Assembly: GCF_047501535.1 (NCBI RefSeq)
Contig: NZ_JAZDRJ010000013.1
Coordinates: 1-64,000 of the forward strand
DNA length: 64,000 nt
Direction: 5' to 3'
Source: Yanghanlia sp047501535
Lineage (GTDB): Bacteria > Pseudomonadota > Gammaproteobacteria > Burkholderiales > Burkholderiaceae_B
A program made the position numbers and the translations under genes. The notes beneath the pieces are model-generated. The model had not been told where the DNA came from. It saw nothing but the letters and a program-made list of their open reading frames with translations, and ran no database searches. Of the stretch, positions 7,267-14,781 are shown one piece after another; the first letter of the stretch is position 1; every line of letters begins with the position of its first letter.

Positions 7267-9131
7267 CCCGTCTGCTAGCCTTTTGGCTGGCTCTGTGCGG
7301 ATTCTGTTTAACGCTGGGTGCAACGCCTGCCCTGGCGGAATCAGTACAAGACTGTGCGCCGCAAGTGCTGTCCATTGAAGCAGCGCGCGCCGGCACTGAA
7401 GATATGCAGCGCCCCGTCGACGGCTGGGTGCCGGTAACATTGCCCGATATCTGGCTGCAGCGCTGGCCCGGCTACGAAGGCACGGTGTGGTATCGCATCA
7501 TGTGGAAGCGCAGCTGCGAGCTCGAGACGTCCACGGCAGAGAACCCGCCGCTTGGGTTGAGCCTGGGAGGCATCAGCATGGCGGGCGAAGTCTACCTGAA
7601 CGACGATCTGCTGTGGCGCGATGCGTCTCTGGTGGAGCCCTTGTCACAGTCATGGAATATGCCCCGCCGCTGGGTGCTGCCGGAATCCGCGCTGCGCGAC
7701 GGCGTCAATACGATCTGGGTACGTGTGGTCGGCATGGCTGCGTACACGCCCGGTCTTGGGCCAATGTATTTGGGCACTGCAGCTGAAGCCGAAGCGGTTC
7801 ATACCGCCAACCTTTGGCGTCAGCGCAATGTGCATTACATCGCCCTTGGCCTGTCGGCGGCTATGGGTTGTATCTACTTGGTAGTCTGGTGCCTGCGGCG
7901 TTCTGAGCAAGCGTTCGGCTGGTATGCGCTGATGTCACTGTGCTGGGTGGTTTACATGGCCACCATTCTTGCAACCGATGCCTGGCCATTTAACAGCATT
8001 CAGGCGCATTCACGCTTGAACAACATCAGCTTCTTGCTATACGTGACGGCTTTTTGCCTGTTTACCTGGCGTTTTGGCGCGCAACACCTGCCGCGTACGG
8101 AAAAAGCATTGTGGGTCGTTACAGGGCTTGGGCTGATCGTGTCGTTAGTTGCGCCCCGCTCGGCCATGGAACTGGTGTGGGCCGTTTTTGTACTGATTTT
8201 CCTGGCAAACTGCCTGCAATTTCAATGGCATGCCTGGCGCACACGCGATCCGCAGCATTTACTTTTGGCGCTATGCTGGCTGATCTTCTTAGTGGTCGGC
8301 ACTCACGATGTCGTTGTGCTGCTTAACGGCTGGGGCTCACACGAGATGTGGGGAGCGGTTTCTAGCCCGATCACCGTCCTGTTCATGGCACTGCTGCTAG
8401 GCGGGCGGCTGGCTTCCAGCATGCATCGCATCGAACACTTCAACCAGGAATTGCAGGAACATGCTTCCCAGGCGCGTGCTGAGCTGGCAGACGTTCTGGC
8501 ACGAGAACACGATCAGGCGCTCTTCCACGCTAGGCTGCGAGAACGAATGGCGATTGTCCATGATCTGCACGACGGCTTGGGCGGCAGTCTGGTACGCAGC
8601 ATGGCGCTAGTCGAGCAGACACAGCAGCCTCTGAGCAACGAGCGCATGCTATCTCTATTGAAAGTCCTGCGCGACGACCTGCGCCAAGTGATAGATTACG
8701 AATCCAGCGCCAGCACAGTCGTGCCGGATACACCAACTCAGTGGATCGCGCCCTTACGCCATCGTTTCACGCGTCTGTTTGATGAGCTCGGGATCGATAT
8801 TTCATGGCAAGTAACCGGCCAGTGGCAGGCAAGGCCTAGCGCTATCCATTGCCTCGGTTTGGCCCGTGTTATCGAAGAAGCCCTATCCAATGTCATCAAG
8901 CACAGTCGCGCGCGCCAAGTCCACGTGACCTGCTCGCAACCGACAGCGGACACCTTGCGTATCACTGTCGAAGACGATGGGTTGGGCTTCGATCTGGAAG
9001 CCGTGCGCGAAGCCGGGCTAGGCGTGGGCATGCGCAGCATATCGGCACGCGTCGAACGCATGGGCGGGAACCTGGATGTGTCGTCAGGCCCGAATGGAAC
9101 CCGTGTGTGCGTGGTGATTCAACTGGCTTAA
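7263..9131 (+). CDS. Sensor histidine kinase with 7TMR-DISM sensor
   Basis: A 622-residue protein. A signal peptide (about 1–27) precedes a periplasmic beta-rich domain (about 30–190) with WVPVTLPDIW- and WYRI-like segments. Seven membrane helices follow (about 195–400), then a coiled coil, a HisKA_3 dimerisation domain with phospho-acceptor His436 in HDLHDGLGG, and an HATPase with the N-box ALSNVIKHSRA and G-box DDGLGFD. This 7TMR-DISM layout is known for kinases sensing carbohydrate-like or other periplasmic ligands. It phosphorylates the regulator encoded just upstream, whose stop codon overlaps its ATG. Confidence 0.9.
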   Translation: MTRLLAFWLALCGFCLTLGATPALAESVQDCAPQVLSIEAARAGTEDMQRPVDGWVPVTLPDIWLQRWPGYEGTVWYRIMWKRSCELETSTAENPPLGLSLGGISMAGEVYLNDDLLWRDASLVEPLSQSWNMPRRWVLPESALRDGVNTIWVRVVGMAAYTPGLGPMYLGTAAEAEAVHTANLWRQRNVHYIALGLSAAMGCIYLVVWCLRRSEQAFGWYALMSLCWVVYMATILATDAWPFNSIQAHSRLNNISFLLYVTAFCLFTWRFGAQHLPRTEKALWVVTGLGLIVSLVAPRSAMELVWAVFVLIFLANCLQFQWHAWRTRDPQHLLLALCWLIFLVVGTHDVVVLLNGWGSHEMWGAVSSPITVLFMALLLGGRLASSMHRIEHFNQELQEHASQARAELADVLAREHDQALFHARLRERMAIVHDLHDGLGGSLVRSMALVEQTQQPLSNERMLSLLKVLRDDLRQVIDYESSASTVVPDTPTQWIAPLRHRFTRLFDELGIDISWQVTGQWQARPSAIHCLGLARVIEEALSNVIKHSRARQVHVTCSQPTADTLRITVEDDGLGFDLEAVREAGLGVGMRSISARVERMGGNLDVSSGPNGTRVCVVIQLA

Positions 9132-9302
9132 AGCATTCCGCCCTGGCAGAACAACAGGAATAACAACGCCCTGAAGCCTTTTGCTCTGGCAGAAAACAAG
9201 CCAATCAAAAACCGGCTTTTCTCAATCCAGCAAACAAACTATAAATTTCAGCCCAATTCTTCCGTTAATAAATCATTGCTTAAGAAACTTAACGGAGCCG
9301 TC

Positions 9303-10430
9303 ATGAAAATTGCCGACTACAGCATCGGTATGAACAGCGAGCATACCTATGCCAGGCAAGTCAGCCGTACGGAAACGCTGCGCGCCTGGGTGGGCGACCA
9401 ACGCCCAGACTTCGAAGCGCAGGCCAACCCCGGCCAAACCACCACAACATCCGCACAAGTAGCGATTTCCGAAGCCGCCCGCCAGGCTGTAGCCGCCGCT
9501 GCGGAACAACAGAAAACAGCCCCCTCAGAAGCTGAAGCGGAGCAGGCCGCAGCCGTCGAATCCATCAATGACGACACGATCACCGACCCCAAGCTAGGCT
9601 TGCTGATAAAAATTGTCGAGGCGCTGACCGGGAAAAAGGTCAAGCTCATGGATGCGGGAGAAATCGGCAAAATAGCCGGCTACAACGATGAGCTTGCCGA
9701 GGTTGAATCTCAAAAGATTAACCTCCAGGCTAACCACGGTAGCGGTGAGGCTGAATTGCAAGGCTGGGGCGTGGAATACGACTTCCACGAAGAAATATAC
9801 GAGTCCGAGAAAACCTCATTCAGCGCCAGCGGTGAAATTCATACTGCAGACGGCAAGCGCATCCAGTTCGATATCACCCTGCAGATGAGCCGCGAGTTTT
9901 ATCAGCAAACTTCTGTCTCATTCCGGGCAGGTGACGCCCAACGCAAAGACCCTCTGGTCATCAATTTTGAGGGCAATGCGGCCGAGCTCACCGACCAAAA
10001 GTTTGATTTCGATATTGATGCCGACGGCCAGGTAGACCGCATTTCCTTCCTCAGTTCCGCCAGCGGCTTTCTGGCGCTGGATAAAAACGGCAATGGCACA
10101 ATTGACGATGGCAGTGAGCTGTTCGGCACCCGCACGGGTAACGGCTTCGCTGAGCTGGCTGCTTACGACAGCGACGGCAATGGCTGGATAGACGAGAACG
10201 ACGCCATCTTCGCCAGCCTGCGTATCTGGACCAAAGACGCCAACGGTGACGATCACCTGAGCACGCTGGCCGAACGCAATATCGGCGCCCTATATCTGGG
10301 GCAAACCGCTACGCCGTTCGACCTTAAAGACAAGCGCAACAACCAGCACGGCCAGATACTGAGCACCGGCCTATATTTGTCTGAAAATGGTCGGGTAGGC
10401 ACCATGCAACAGCTAGACTTATTCGTCTAA
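9303..10430 (+). CDS. Orphan protein with RTX/EF-hand-like calcium loops
   Basis: A 375-residue protein without a signal peptide or membrane helix. The N-terminal 90 residues are Ala/Gln/Glu-rich and probably disordered. A middle region (about 150–235) looks beta-rich. The C-terminal part has four Asp-rich loops of calcium-binding type: DFDIDADGQVD (235–245), DKNGNGTIDDGSE (260–272), DSDGNGWIDEND (289–300) and DANGDD (312–317). The module around ELFGTRTGNGFAELAAYD resembles modules found in large RTX adhesins, here on its own. ATG 9303 has AACGGAG eight bases upstream. The function is unknown. It follows the two-component pair by 171 bases. Confidence 0.8.
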   Translation: MKIADYSIGMNSEHTYARQVSRTETLRAWVGDQRPDFEAQANPGQTTTTSAQVAISEAARQAVAAAAEQQKTAPSEAEAEQAAAVESINDDTITDPKLGLLIKIVEALTGKKVKLMDAGEIGKIAGYNDELAEVESQKINLQANHGSGEAELQGWGVEYDFHEEIYESEKTSFSASGEIHTADGKRIQFDITLQMSREFYQQTSVSFRAGDAQRKDPLVINFEGNAAELTDQKFDFDIDADGQVDRISFLSSASGFLALDKNGNGTIDDGSELFGTRTGNGFAELAAYDSDGNGWIDENDAIFASLRIWTKDANGDDHLSTLAERNIGALYLGQTATPFDLKDKRNNQHGQILSTGLYLSENGRVGTMQQLDLFV

Positions 10431-10831
10431 GGCAGGCACAAAACCGTTCAAGCTTGAAAAACATTCCTCATCTGATATTATGAAATGTCGTTTAATAACA
10501 ATGAGGTATGCCTTTGTTTACATTAATTCTTCCAAATTCCCGTGCACATCACCGTTCACATCACGCCCTGCACGACAAAGGGAAACCCTCTTTTGTCAGG
10601 CGTGTTTTCTCGCGTGGCCAGGCTTTCGGCCAGCGCAACGGCTTAGAAAAAAATCATATCAACGCCGATAATCAGGGCAGCCCCGCCACAAGCACTCAGG
10701 GCTGATCACCTCTCACCCGCAGAACTCGCGGGTTGATCTCTCTTCCAGTCGCATCGGCAGGTGCCTTCCCACATCGCAGCTTACAAGCAGCTACGGGCTC
10801 GCCGGACTGGAGATACGCGTGCAACTGAGGG
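10431..10831. other. 401-base intergenic region, no supported gene
   Basis: Between the calcium-loop protein and the thioesterase I find no credible gene. A 65-codon frame at 10508–10705 has a purine stretch only two bases before its ATG and no family resemblance, so I leave it out. A small inverted repeat, ACCCGC (10715–10720) with GCGGGT (10728–10733), lies downstream of the thioesterase but has no T-run, so it is not a typical terminator. Confidence 0.4.
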
Positions 10832-11341
10832 CTATTGAGCCGCCCCATGTTCCGCTTCTGAATACGGCGCCAACATTTCTTTTTGACGCTTTTCCATTTC
10901 CTTACGCAATTGGCGCCGCACCTGGGCCGCGGCAAAGCGACGCTTTTCATCGTACGTGGACGGCTGCAGGGGTGGCACAGCCACCGGCTTGTGGTTGTCG
11001 TCCACAGCGACCATAGTAAAAAAACAGCTGTTTACGTGCCGCACCACCCCATCGCGGATGTTTTCGGCAATCACCTTGATGCCGATTTCCATAGACGAAT
11101 TACCGGTGTGGTTCACACTGGCAAGGAAGGTCACCAGTTCACCCACATGCACAGGCTGGCGGAAGGTGACCTGGTCAACGCTTAGGGTAACGACATAACG
11201 CTTGGCGTAGCGGCTGGCACAGGCATAAGCCACTTGATCAAGTAACTTGAGTATTGTGCCGCCATGCACGTTTCCAGAGAAGTTCGCGGTGTCAGGGGTC
11301 ATCAGTATCGTCATGGATAGCTGATGTGCGGGCAAGTTCAT
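10832..11341 (-). CDS. Acyl-CoA thioesterase, YciA-like hotdog fold
   Basis: A 169-residue single hotdog-domain enzyme that should cleave acyl-CoA to the free acid and CoA in the cytoplasm. Family hallmarks are LMTPDTANFSGNVHGGTILKLLDQ, with the catalytic Asp in LLDQ, and VDQVTFRQPVHVGELV. I chose ATG 11341 because GAGGAAAG lies four to five bases upstream and the protein then begins MNLPAHQLSM; an upstream ATG adds 13 residues without support. The C-terminal 45 residues are charged and probably flexible. The first 50 bases lie inside the end of the DTW gene, so the two are coupled. Confidence 0.9.
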   Translation of the reverse strand: MNLPAHQLSMTILMTPDTANFSGNVHGGTILKLLDQVAYACASRYAKRYVVTLSVDQVTFRQPVHVGELVTFLASVNHTGNSSMEIGIKVIAENIRDGVVRHVNSCFFTMVAVDDNHKPVAVPPLQPSTYDEKRRFAAAQVRRQLRKEMEKRQKEMLAPYSEAEHGAAQ

Positions 11342-11990
11342 GTCTTTCCTCAGTATGATTTCTGCGATAGGTGTCTTCACCCATGGCCTGAATCTGCTGC
11401 GCTACCATTTTATTGAAAGGTTTCAATAAAGGCTGGAAATCTTGCTCAGGCTCCAGAATATGCAGCGCGCGCACGATGGCTTCGATGCTGGCCACCGCCG
11501 CAGGCTCGCTGGCTTTACGCACCCGGTATGCAGAGGGCTCGCCCGGAGGCAAGCTCAGGCGCAGCAAGGTGTTCAGAATGGGGTTTGAACGAATGAGGCG
11601 ACGGGCCTTGCGCCAGGTTCCATCCGGCACAACCAGAATCGTGGACGCCTTGGCCGCCACCGTCGGCGCTTGCAACACACTGCTTTCATTTTCTGCTGGA
11701 AACAGCAGCAAGGCCTGTTCGGCCACGGCGAGCTTGTCGGCCAGTTGCGGGAAGGTTTCTCCCACCAACAGTTCGGCCCTGGCCAGCCCTAACACCGCCA
11801 AGCGAGCGGTGTTCAAAGGGTGGCGGGCTTCATCGGGGTGTTGCAGCACAAGCACATGCGTGTGATTGTGCAGATTTGGAATGTCGGCGCACAGACAGTG
11901 CGAGGCGGGCCGCAAACAGCGGCCACAGCGTGGCCTGCGCGCCTTTTCCTGTTCCAGCTTACTTGCCTGCCAATGCGGCCGGGCGCACAT
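11292..11990 (-). CDS. DTW-domain tRNA-uridine aminocarboxypropyltransferase
   Basis: A 232-residue protein with the DTW signature PDGTWRKARRL and an N-terminal cysteine cluster (CGRCLRPASHCLC) typical of the family. DTW proteins such as E. coli TapT transfer the 3-amino-3-carboxypropyl group of S-adenosylmethionine to uridine in tRNA (acp3U). Its start overlaps the end of metQ by 32 bases and its end overlaps the thioesterase by 50, so it sits inside a tightly packed transcript with methionine import. The exact start is uncertain; ATG 11990 is the only ATG before the cysteine cluster. Which uridine is modified cannot be told. Confidence 0.85.
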   Translation of the reverse strand: MCARPHWQASKLEQEKARRPRCGRCLRPASHCLCADIPNLHNHTHVLVLQHPDEARHPLNTARLAVLGLARAELLVGETFPQLADKLAVAEQALLLFPAENESSVLQAPTVAAKASTILVVPDGTWRKARRLIRSNPILNTLLRLSLPPGEPSAYRVRKASEPAAVASIEAIVRALHILEPEQDFQPLLKPFNKMVAQQIQAMGEDTYRRNHTEERHELARTSAIHDDTDDP

Positions 11991-12783
11991 AGCCGGGGAA
12001 GTGCTTATCGAGCGCTTCCTTGAAGAACGGCGACTCGAACGCTTTGGCCAGATCCTGAGCCCAGGGCTTTTCAGCGTCTTCCGTGCGCACCGCTACGACT
12101 TGCTGGTACTCAATGGGCGGCTCTTCCAACACCAGGGCGCTGGTCAAGTCCAGGCCTGCGGCAATCGCGAAGTTGCCGGGCACGATGGAAAACTCGGAAT
12201 CACCGACAGTACGCGGCAATTGCGCAGCTTCAACAGGCTGCAGCTTGATTTTCTTGGGATTCTCCGTGACATCGCGTTCAGCAACGCGCAGCGGGTCGAT
12301 ATCCTGCTTGACTTTCACCATGCCGTGGACTTGCAGCAGCTGCAGGGCACGAGCCAGATTGCTCGGGTCGTTAGGCAGCGTGTAGCGGTCGCCTTCCTGC
12401 GTTTCTTCCAGGCTCTTGCGTGACTTGGAATAAATGCCCATGGGCGCGGTGGTGCTTTGCGCCAGGTCGATGAGGTCCAGCTTCTTATCGGTCTTGAAGC
12501 GGTTCAGATAAGCAATGTGCTGAAACAGGTTGGCATCCAGCGAACCTTGTGCCAACGCCAGGTTGGGCTGCACGTAGTCGTTGAACTCAACCAGTTTGAC
12601 TTTATAGCCTTGCTCTTCGAGCTGGGGCACGATGGCCAGCTTGAGAACGTCGTAGTTATAGCCAGCGGTGGCCCCGAAGACCAAGCTGGTTTTGTTGGGA
12701 TCTGCTGCTTGTACGGCGGTAGTGCCCAGTGCCACGGCGGCAGCGAATGCTGCCAGGACGGTACGGCGACGAAGATTCAACAT
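11959..12783 (-). CDS. metQ: Methionine ABC transporter substrate-binding protein MetQ
   Basis: A 274-residue NlpA/MetQ-family protein. An N-terminal export signal with an Arg-rich start (MLNLRRRTVLAAFAAAVALG) is followed by the mature fold with LVFGATAGYNYDVLKLAIVP, NDYVQPNLALAQGSLDANLFQH and LPNDPSNLARALQLL. No lipobox cysteine is visible, so it appears to be a free periplasmic protein rather than a lipoprotein. It binds methionine and delivers it to MetI/MetN, encoded immediately upstream. A ribosome-binding site (AGGAGT) precedes the ATG. Confidence 0.92.
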   Translation of the reverse strand: MLNLRRRTVLAAFAAAVALGTTAVQAADPNKTSLVFGATAGYNYDVLKLAIVPQLEEQGYKVKLVEFNDYVQPNLALAQGSLDANLFQHIAYLNRFKTDKKLDLIDLAQSTTAPMGIYSKSRKSLEETQEGDRYTLPNDPSNLARALQLLQVHGMVKVKQDIDPLRVAERDVTENPKKIKLQPVEAAQLPRTVGDSEFSIVPGNFAIAAGLDLTSALVLEEPPIEYQQVVAVRTEDAEKPWAQDLAKAFESPFFKEALDKHFPGYVRPAALAGK

Positions 12784-12832
12784 GGAACGACTCCTGGAGT
12801 GTCAAGAACGATAATAAAAACAAGCAAGCGGA

Positions 12833-13495
12833 TCAGCGTTTGTCGAGCCGGTGGGCAATCGCGTTGCCGCCAAACTGAATGATCTGCACCAGCACAATCA
12901 GCAACGCCACGGTCAGCAGCATGACGTCTGTCTGGAAGCGGTAATAGCCATAGCGAATGGCCAAGTCGCCAATTCCGCCGCCGCCCACCACACCGGCAAC
13001 GGCTGAATAAGAAAGAAAGCTTACGGCCAGAACGGTGAGCGCCAGCACCAGCCCGGCGCGCGCTTCACGCACCAGTACGCGGCGCACAATCTGCAGTTGC
13101 GAGGCCCCCATGGCTTCGGCGGCTTCAATCACGCCACGCGGCACTTCACGCAAGCTTTGCTCAACCAAACGCGCGAAGTACGGCACCGCCGCCACAGAAA
13201 GCGGCACGGACGCCGCCAGCGGCCCGATAGATGTGCCCACCAACGCTGCGGTGACAGGGGTCAGCACCACCAGCAAAATGATGAAGGGGAAAGAACGCAC
13301 CGTATTAACGACCCAACTGACAATCAGGTAGGCGCTGCGATTTTCCAATGTCTGGTTCGGCCCCATCTGGAACAGCAATACACCCAGTGGGCCGCCCAGG
13401 ACGATGGCGCAAGCCACGCCGATACCCAGCATGAGAAAGGTCTGAGCGATGGACACCCAAAGCTCGGGCAAAATGGCGATGATGTTTTCACTCAT
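12833..13495 (-). CDS. metI: Methionine ABC transporter permease MetI
   Basis: A 220-residue inner-membrane permease with five or so helices and the EAA coupling loop (VIEAAEAMGASQLQIVRRVLVREA). The length matches E. coli MetI (217). It forms the channel of the MetNIQ methionine importer. I chose ATG 13495 (MSENIIAILPELW); an upstream start would overlap metN and adds no conserved sequence. Only four bases separate it from the metN stop, and metQ follows 49 bases downstream. Confidence 0.92.
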   Translation of the reverse strand: MSENIIAILPELWVSIAQTFLMLGIGVACAIVLGGPLGVLLFQMGPNQTLENRSAYLIVSWVVNTVRSFPFIILLVVLTPVTAALVGTSIGPLAASVPLSVAAVPYFARLVEQSLREVPRGVIEAAEAMGASQLQIVRRVLVREARAGLVLALTVLAVSFLSYSAVAGVVGGGGIGDLAIRYGYYRFQTDVMLLTVALLIVLVQIIQFGGNAIAHRLDKR

Positions 13496-13499
13496 GGGA

Positions 13500-14342
13500 T
13501 TAGGCTTCGCTGAAAGACTTGGCAGGTTCACCGATACGGGCGGCGTGCTGACTCAAAATAACGGCCTTTTGGCGCTCACGCTCCAATTCGCGCCCCAGCA
13601 CGCTGATGCGCTGAATCGAATGGTCGTCGGTATCAAACTGTTCCACCAACTCGCCGTTTTCCAAAACGGCCACGCGTGTGCAAAGGGCCTGCACGACCGG
13701 CAGCTCATGGGTCACGATCACAATGGTGACGCCGAGCTTCTCGTTAATGTCGCGCAAGGTATCCAGCACGGTGCGCGTGGTGTCGGCATCCAGCGCAGAA
13801 GTGGGCTCATCGCACAGCAGCACCTGCGGGCGCGGCGCCAGCGCACGGGCAATCGCCACACGCTGCTTCTGCCCGCCCGACAACTGCGCGGGGTAATGCT
13901 GTAGTTTGTCGCTCAACCCCACCAGCGCCAAGCACTCATGCACCCGTTCCTTCAATGCTTTCTTGCTAAAACGGCCATGCAAGGTGAGCGGGAACGCCAC
14001 GTTTTCGTACACTGTGGCGTTTTGCAGCAAATTGAACTGCTGAAAAATCATGCCCAGATTTTGTCGGGCAACACGCAATTGCTTCTTTGAAAGCTGGGTG
14101 AGATCTTCACCATTCAGAAGCACTTTCCCGGTATCGGGCCGCTCCAGCAGGTTGATCAGTCGCAATAAGGTAGACTTGCCCGCGCCGCTGCGGCCGATCA
14201 GCCCGAAAATCTGTCCTTGAGCGATATCCAGCGTCACGGGGCGTACGGCATTGAATGTGCCGCCGTCCGGAAGAACAAACGTCTTGCTGACCTCCATCAA
14301 ACGTATCAGGGGAGGCGCATCGGATTGATTTAGTGAATGCAT
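13500..14342 (-). CDS. metN: Methionine ABC transporter ATPase MetN, lacking the C-terminal regulatory domain
   Basis: A 280-residue ATPase with Walker A GRSGAGKST (50–58), signature LSGGQKQR, Walker B LLCDEPTSALD and the H-loop VTHEL. It powers methionine import with MetI and MetQ. E. coli MetN is 343 residues and ends in a C-terminal (NIL) domain that binds methionine and shuts the pump; this protein stops about 60 residues earlier and shows no such domain. I chose ATG 14342 because a TATAAT element at 14397–14402 would make longer starts precede the promoter. Confidence 0.9.
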   Translation of the reverse strand: MHSLNQSDAPPLIRLMEVSKTFVLPDGGTFNAVRPVTLDIAQGQIFGLIGRSGAGKSTLLRLINLLERPDTGKVLLNGEDLTQLSKKQLRVARQNLGMIFQQFNLLQNATVYENVAFPLTLHGRFSKKALKERVHECLALVGLSDKLQHYPAQLSGGQKQRVAIARALAPRPQVLLCDEPTSALDADTTRTVLDTLRDINEKLGVTIVIVTHELPVVQALCTRVAVLENGELVEQFDTDDHSIQRISVLGRELERERQKAVILSQHAARIGEPAKSFSEA

Positions 14343-14396
14343 GTGAGATCGGTTGACTACCGAACGGTCTAAAGGCGCGGTGGTAACAAACATTAA

Positions 14397-14402
14397 ATTA
14401 TA
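14397..14402 (-). promoter_or_regulatory. Likely -10 element of metNIQ
   Basis: On the minus strand the hexamer is TATAAT, 55 bases before the metN ATG. The expected -35 position reads ATTCGG, which is poor, so an activator may be needed. Its position supports the short metN start. Confidence 0.4.
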
Positions 14403-14580
14403 ACGCGCCGCCGCTGGCGCCGAATGCATTGTCCTACCATTATTTACTTATAAGCTTATGCCGGAGCTTTTGCTCACCCCACCCTCTTCCCACTCAGCGA
14501 CGCCAGAGGCTTGGCCCTCTCTAAGCCCTTGAAACGCAAATTATTCAAGTTGGTACACGATGTTTGTTAAAGTAATTTAT

Positions 14581-14624
14581 CACTAGATGTAGTAAGGCAG
14601 CATATTGCGCACACTACATATAGT
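14581..14624 (+). promoter_or_regulatory. Tandem NrdR boxes upstream of nrdAB
   Basis: Two partly palindromic boxes, CACTAGATGTAGT (14581–14593) and CACTACATATAGT (14612–14624), match the NrdR consensus (near ACACTATATATAGTGT). They lie 31 bases apart, the three-helical-turn spacing typical of NrdR targets. NrdR is the nucleotide-sensing repressor of ribonucleotide reductase genes. The boxes lie about 160 bases before nrdA, in a 439-base gap that otherwise holds the metN promoter region and no gene that I can support. Confidence 0.85.
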
Positions 14625-14781
14625 TTATAAACTGTGGCTTCAAAAACAGACGACGCGGGTGCATTAAGCCCTCCAAACCAGCGATCGCAGCGGCTTTAAC
14701 AGCCTCCACAAAACATCCCCACGCCTGTCATCATCAGCGTTGACGGGCGCCTCCAAAGACAGAATTGAGGTTTTAAACCAA

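Noticed and set aside
10508..10705. 65-codon reading frame in the gap before the thioesterase
   Set aside because: The purine-rich stretch is only two bases from the ATG, the composition is not protein-like and no family is recognised.
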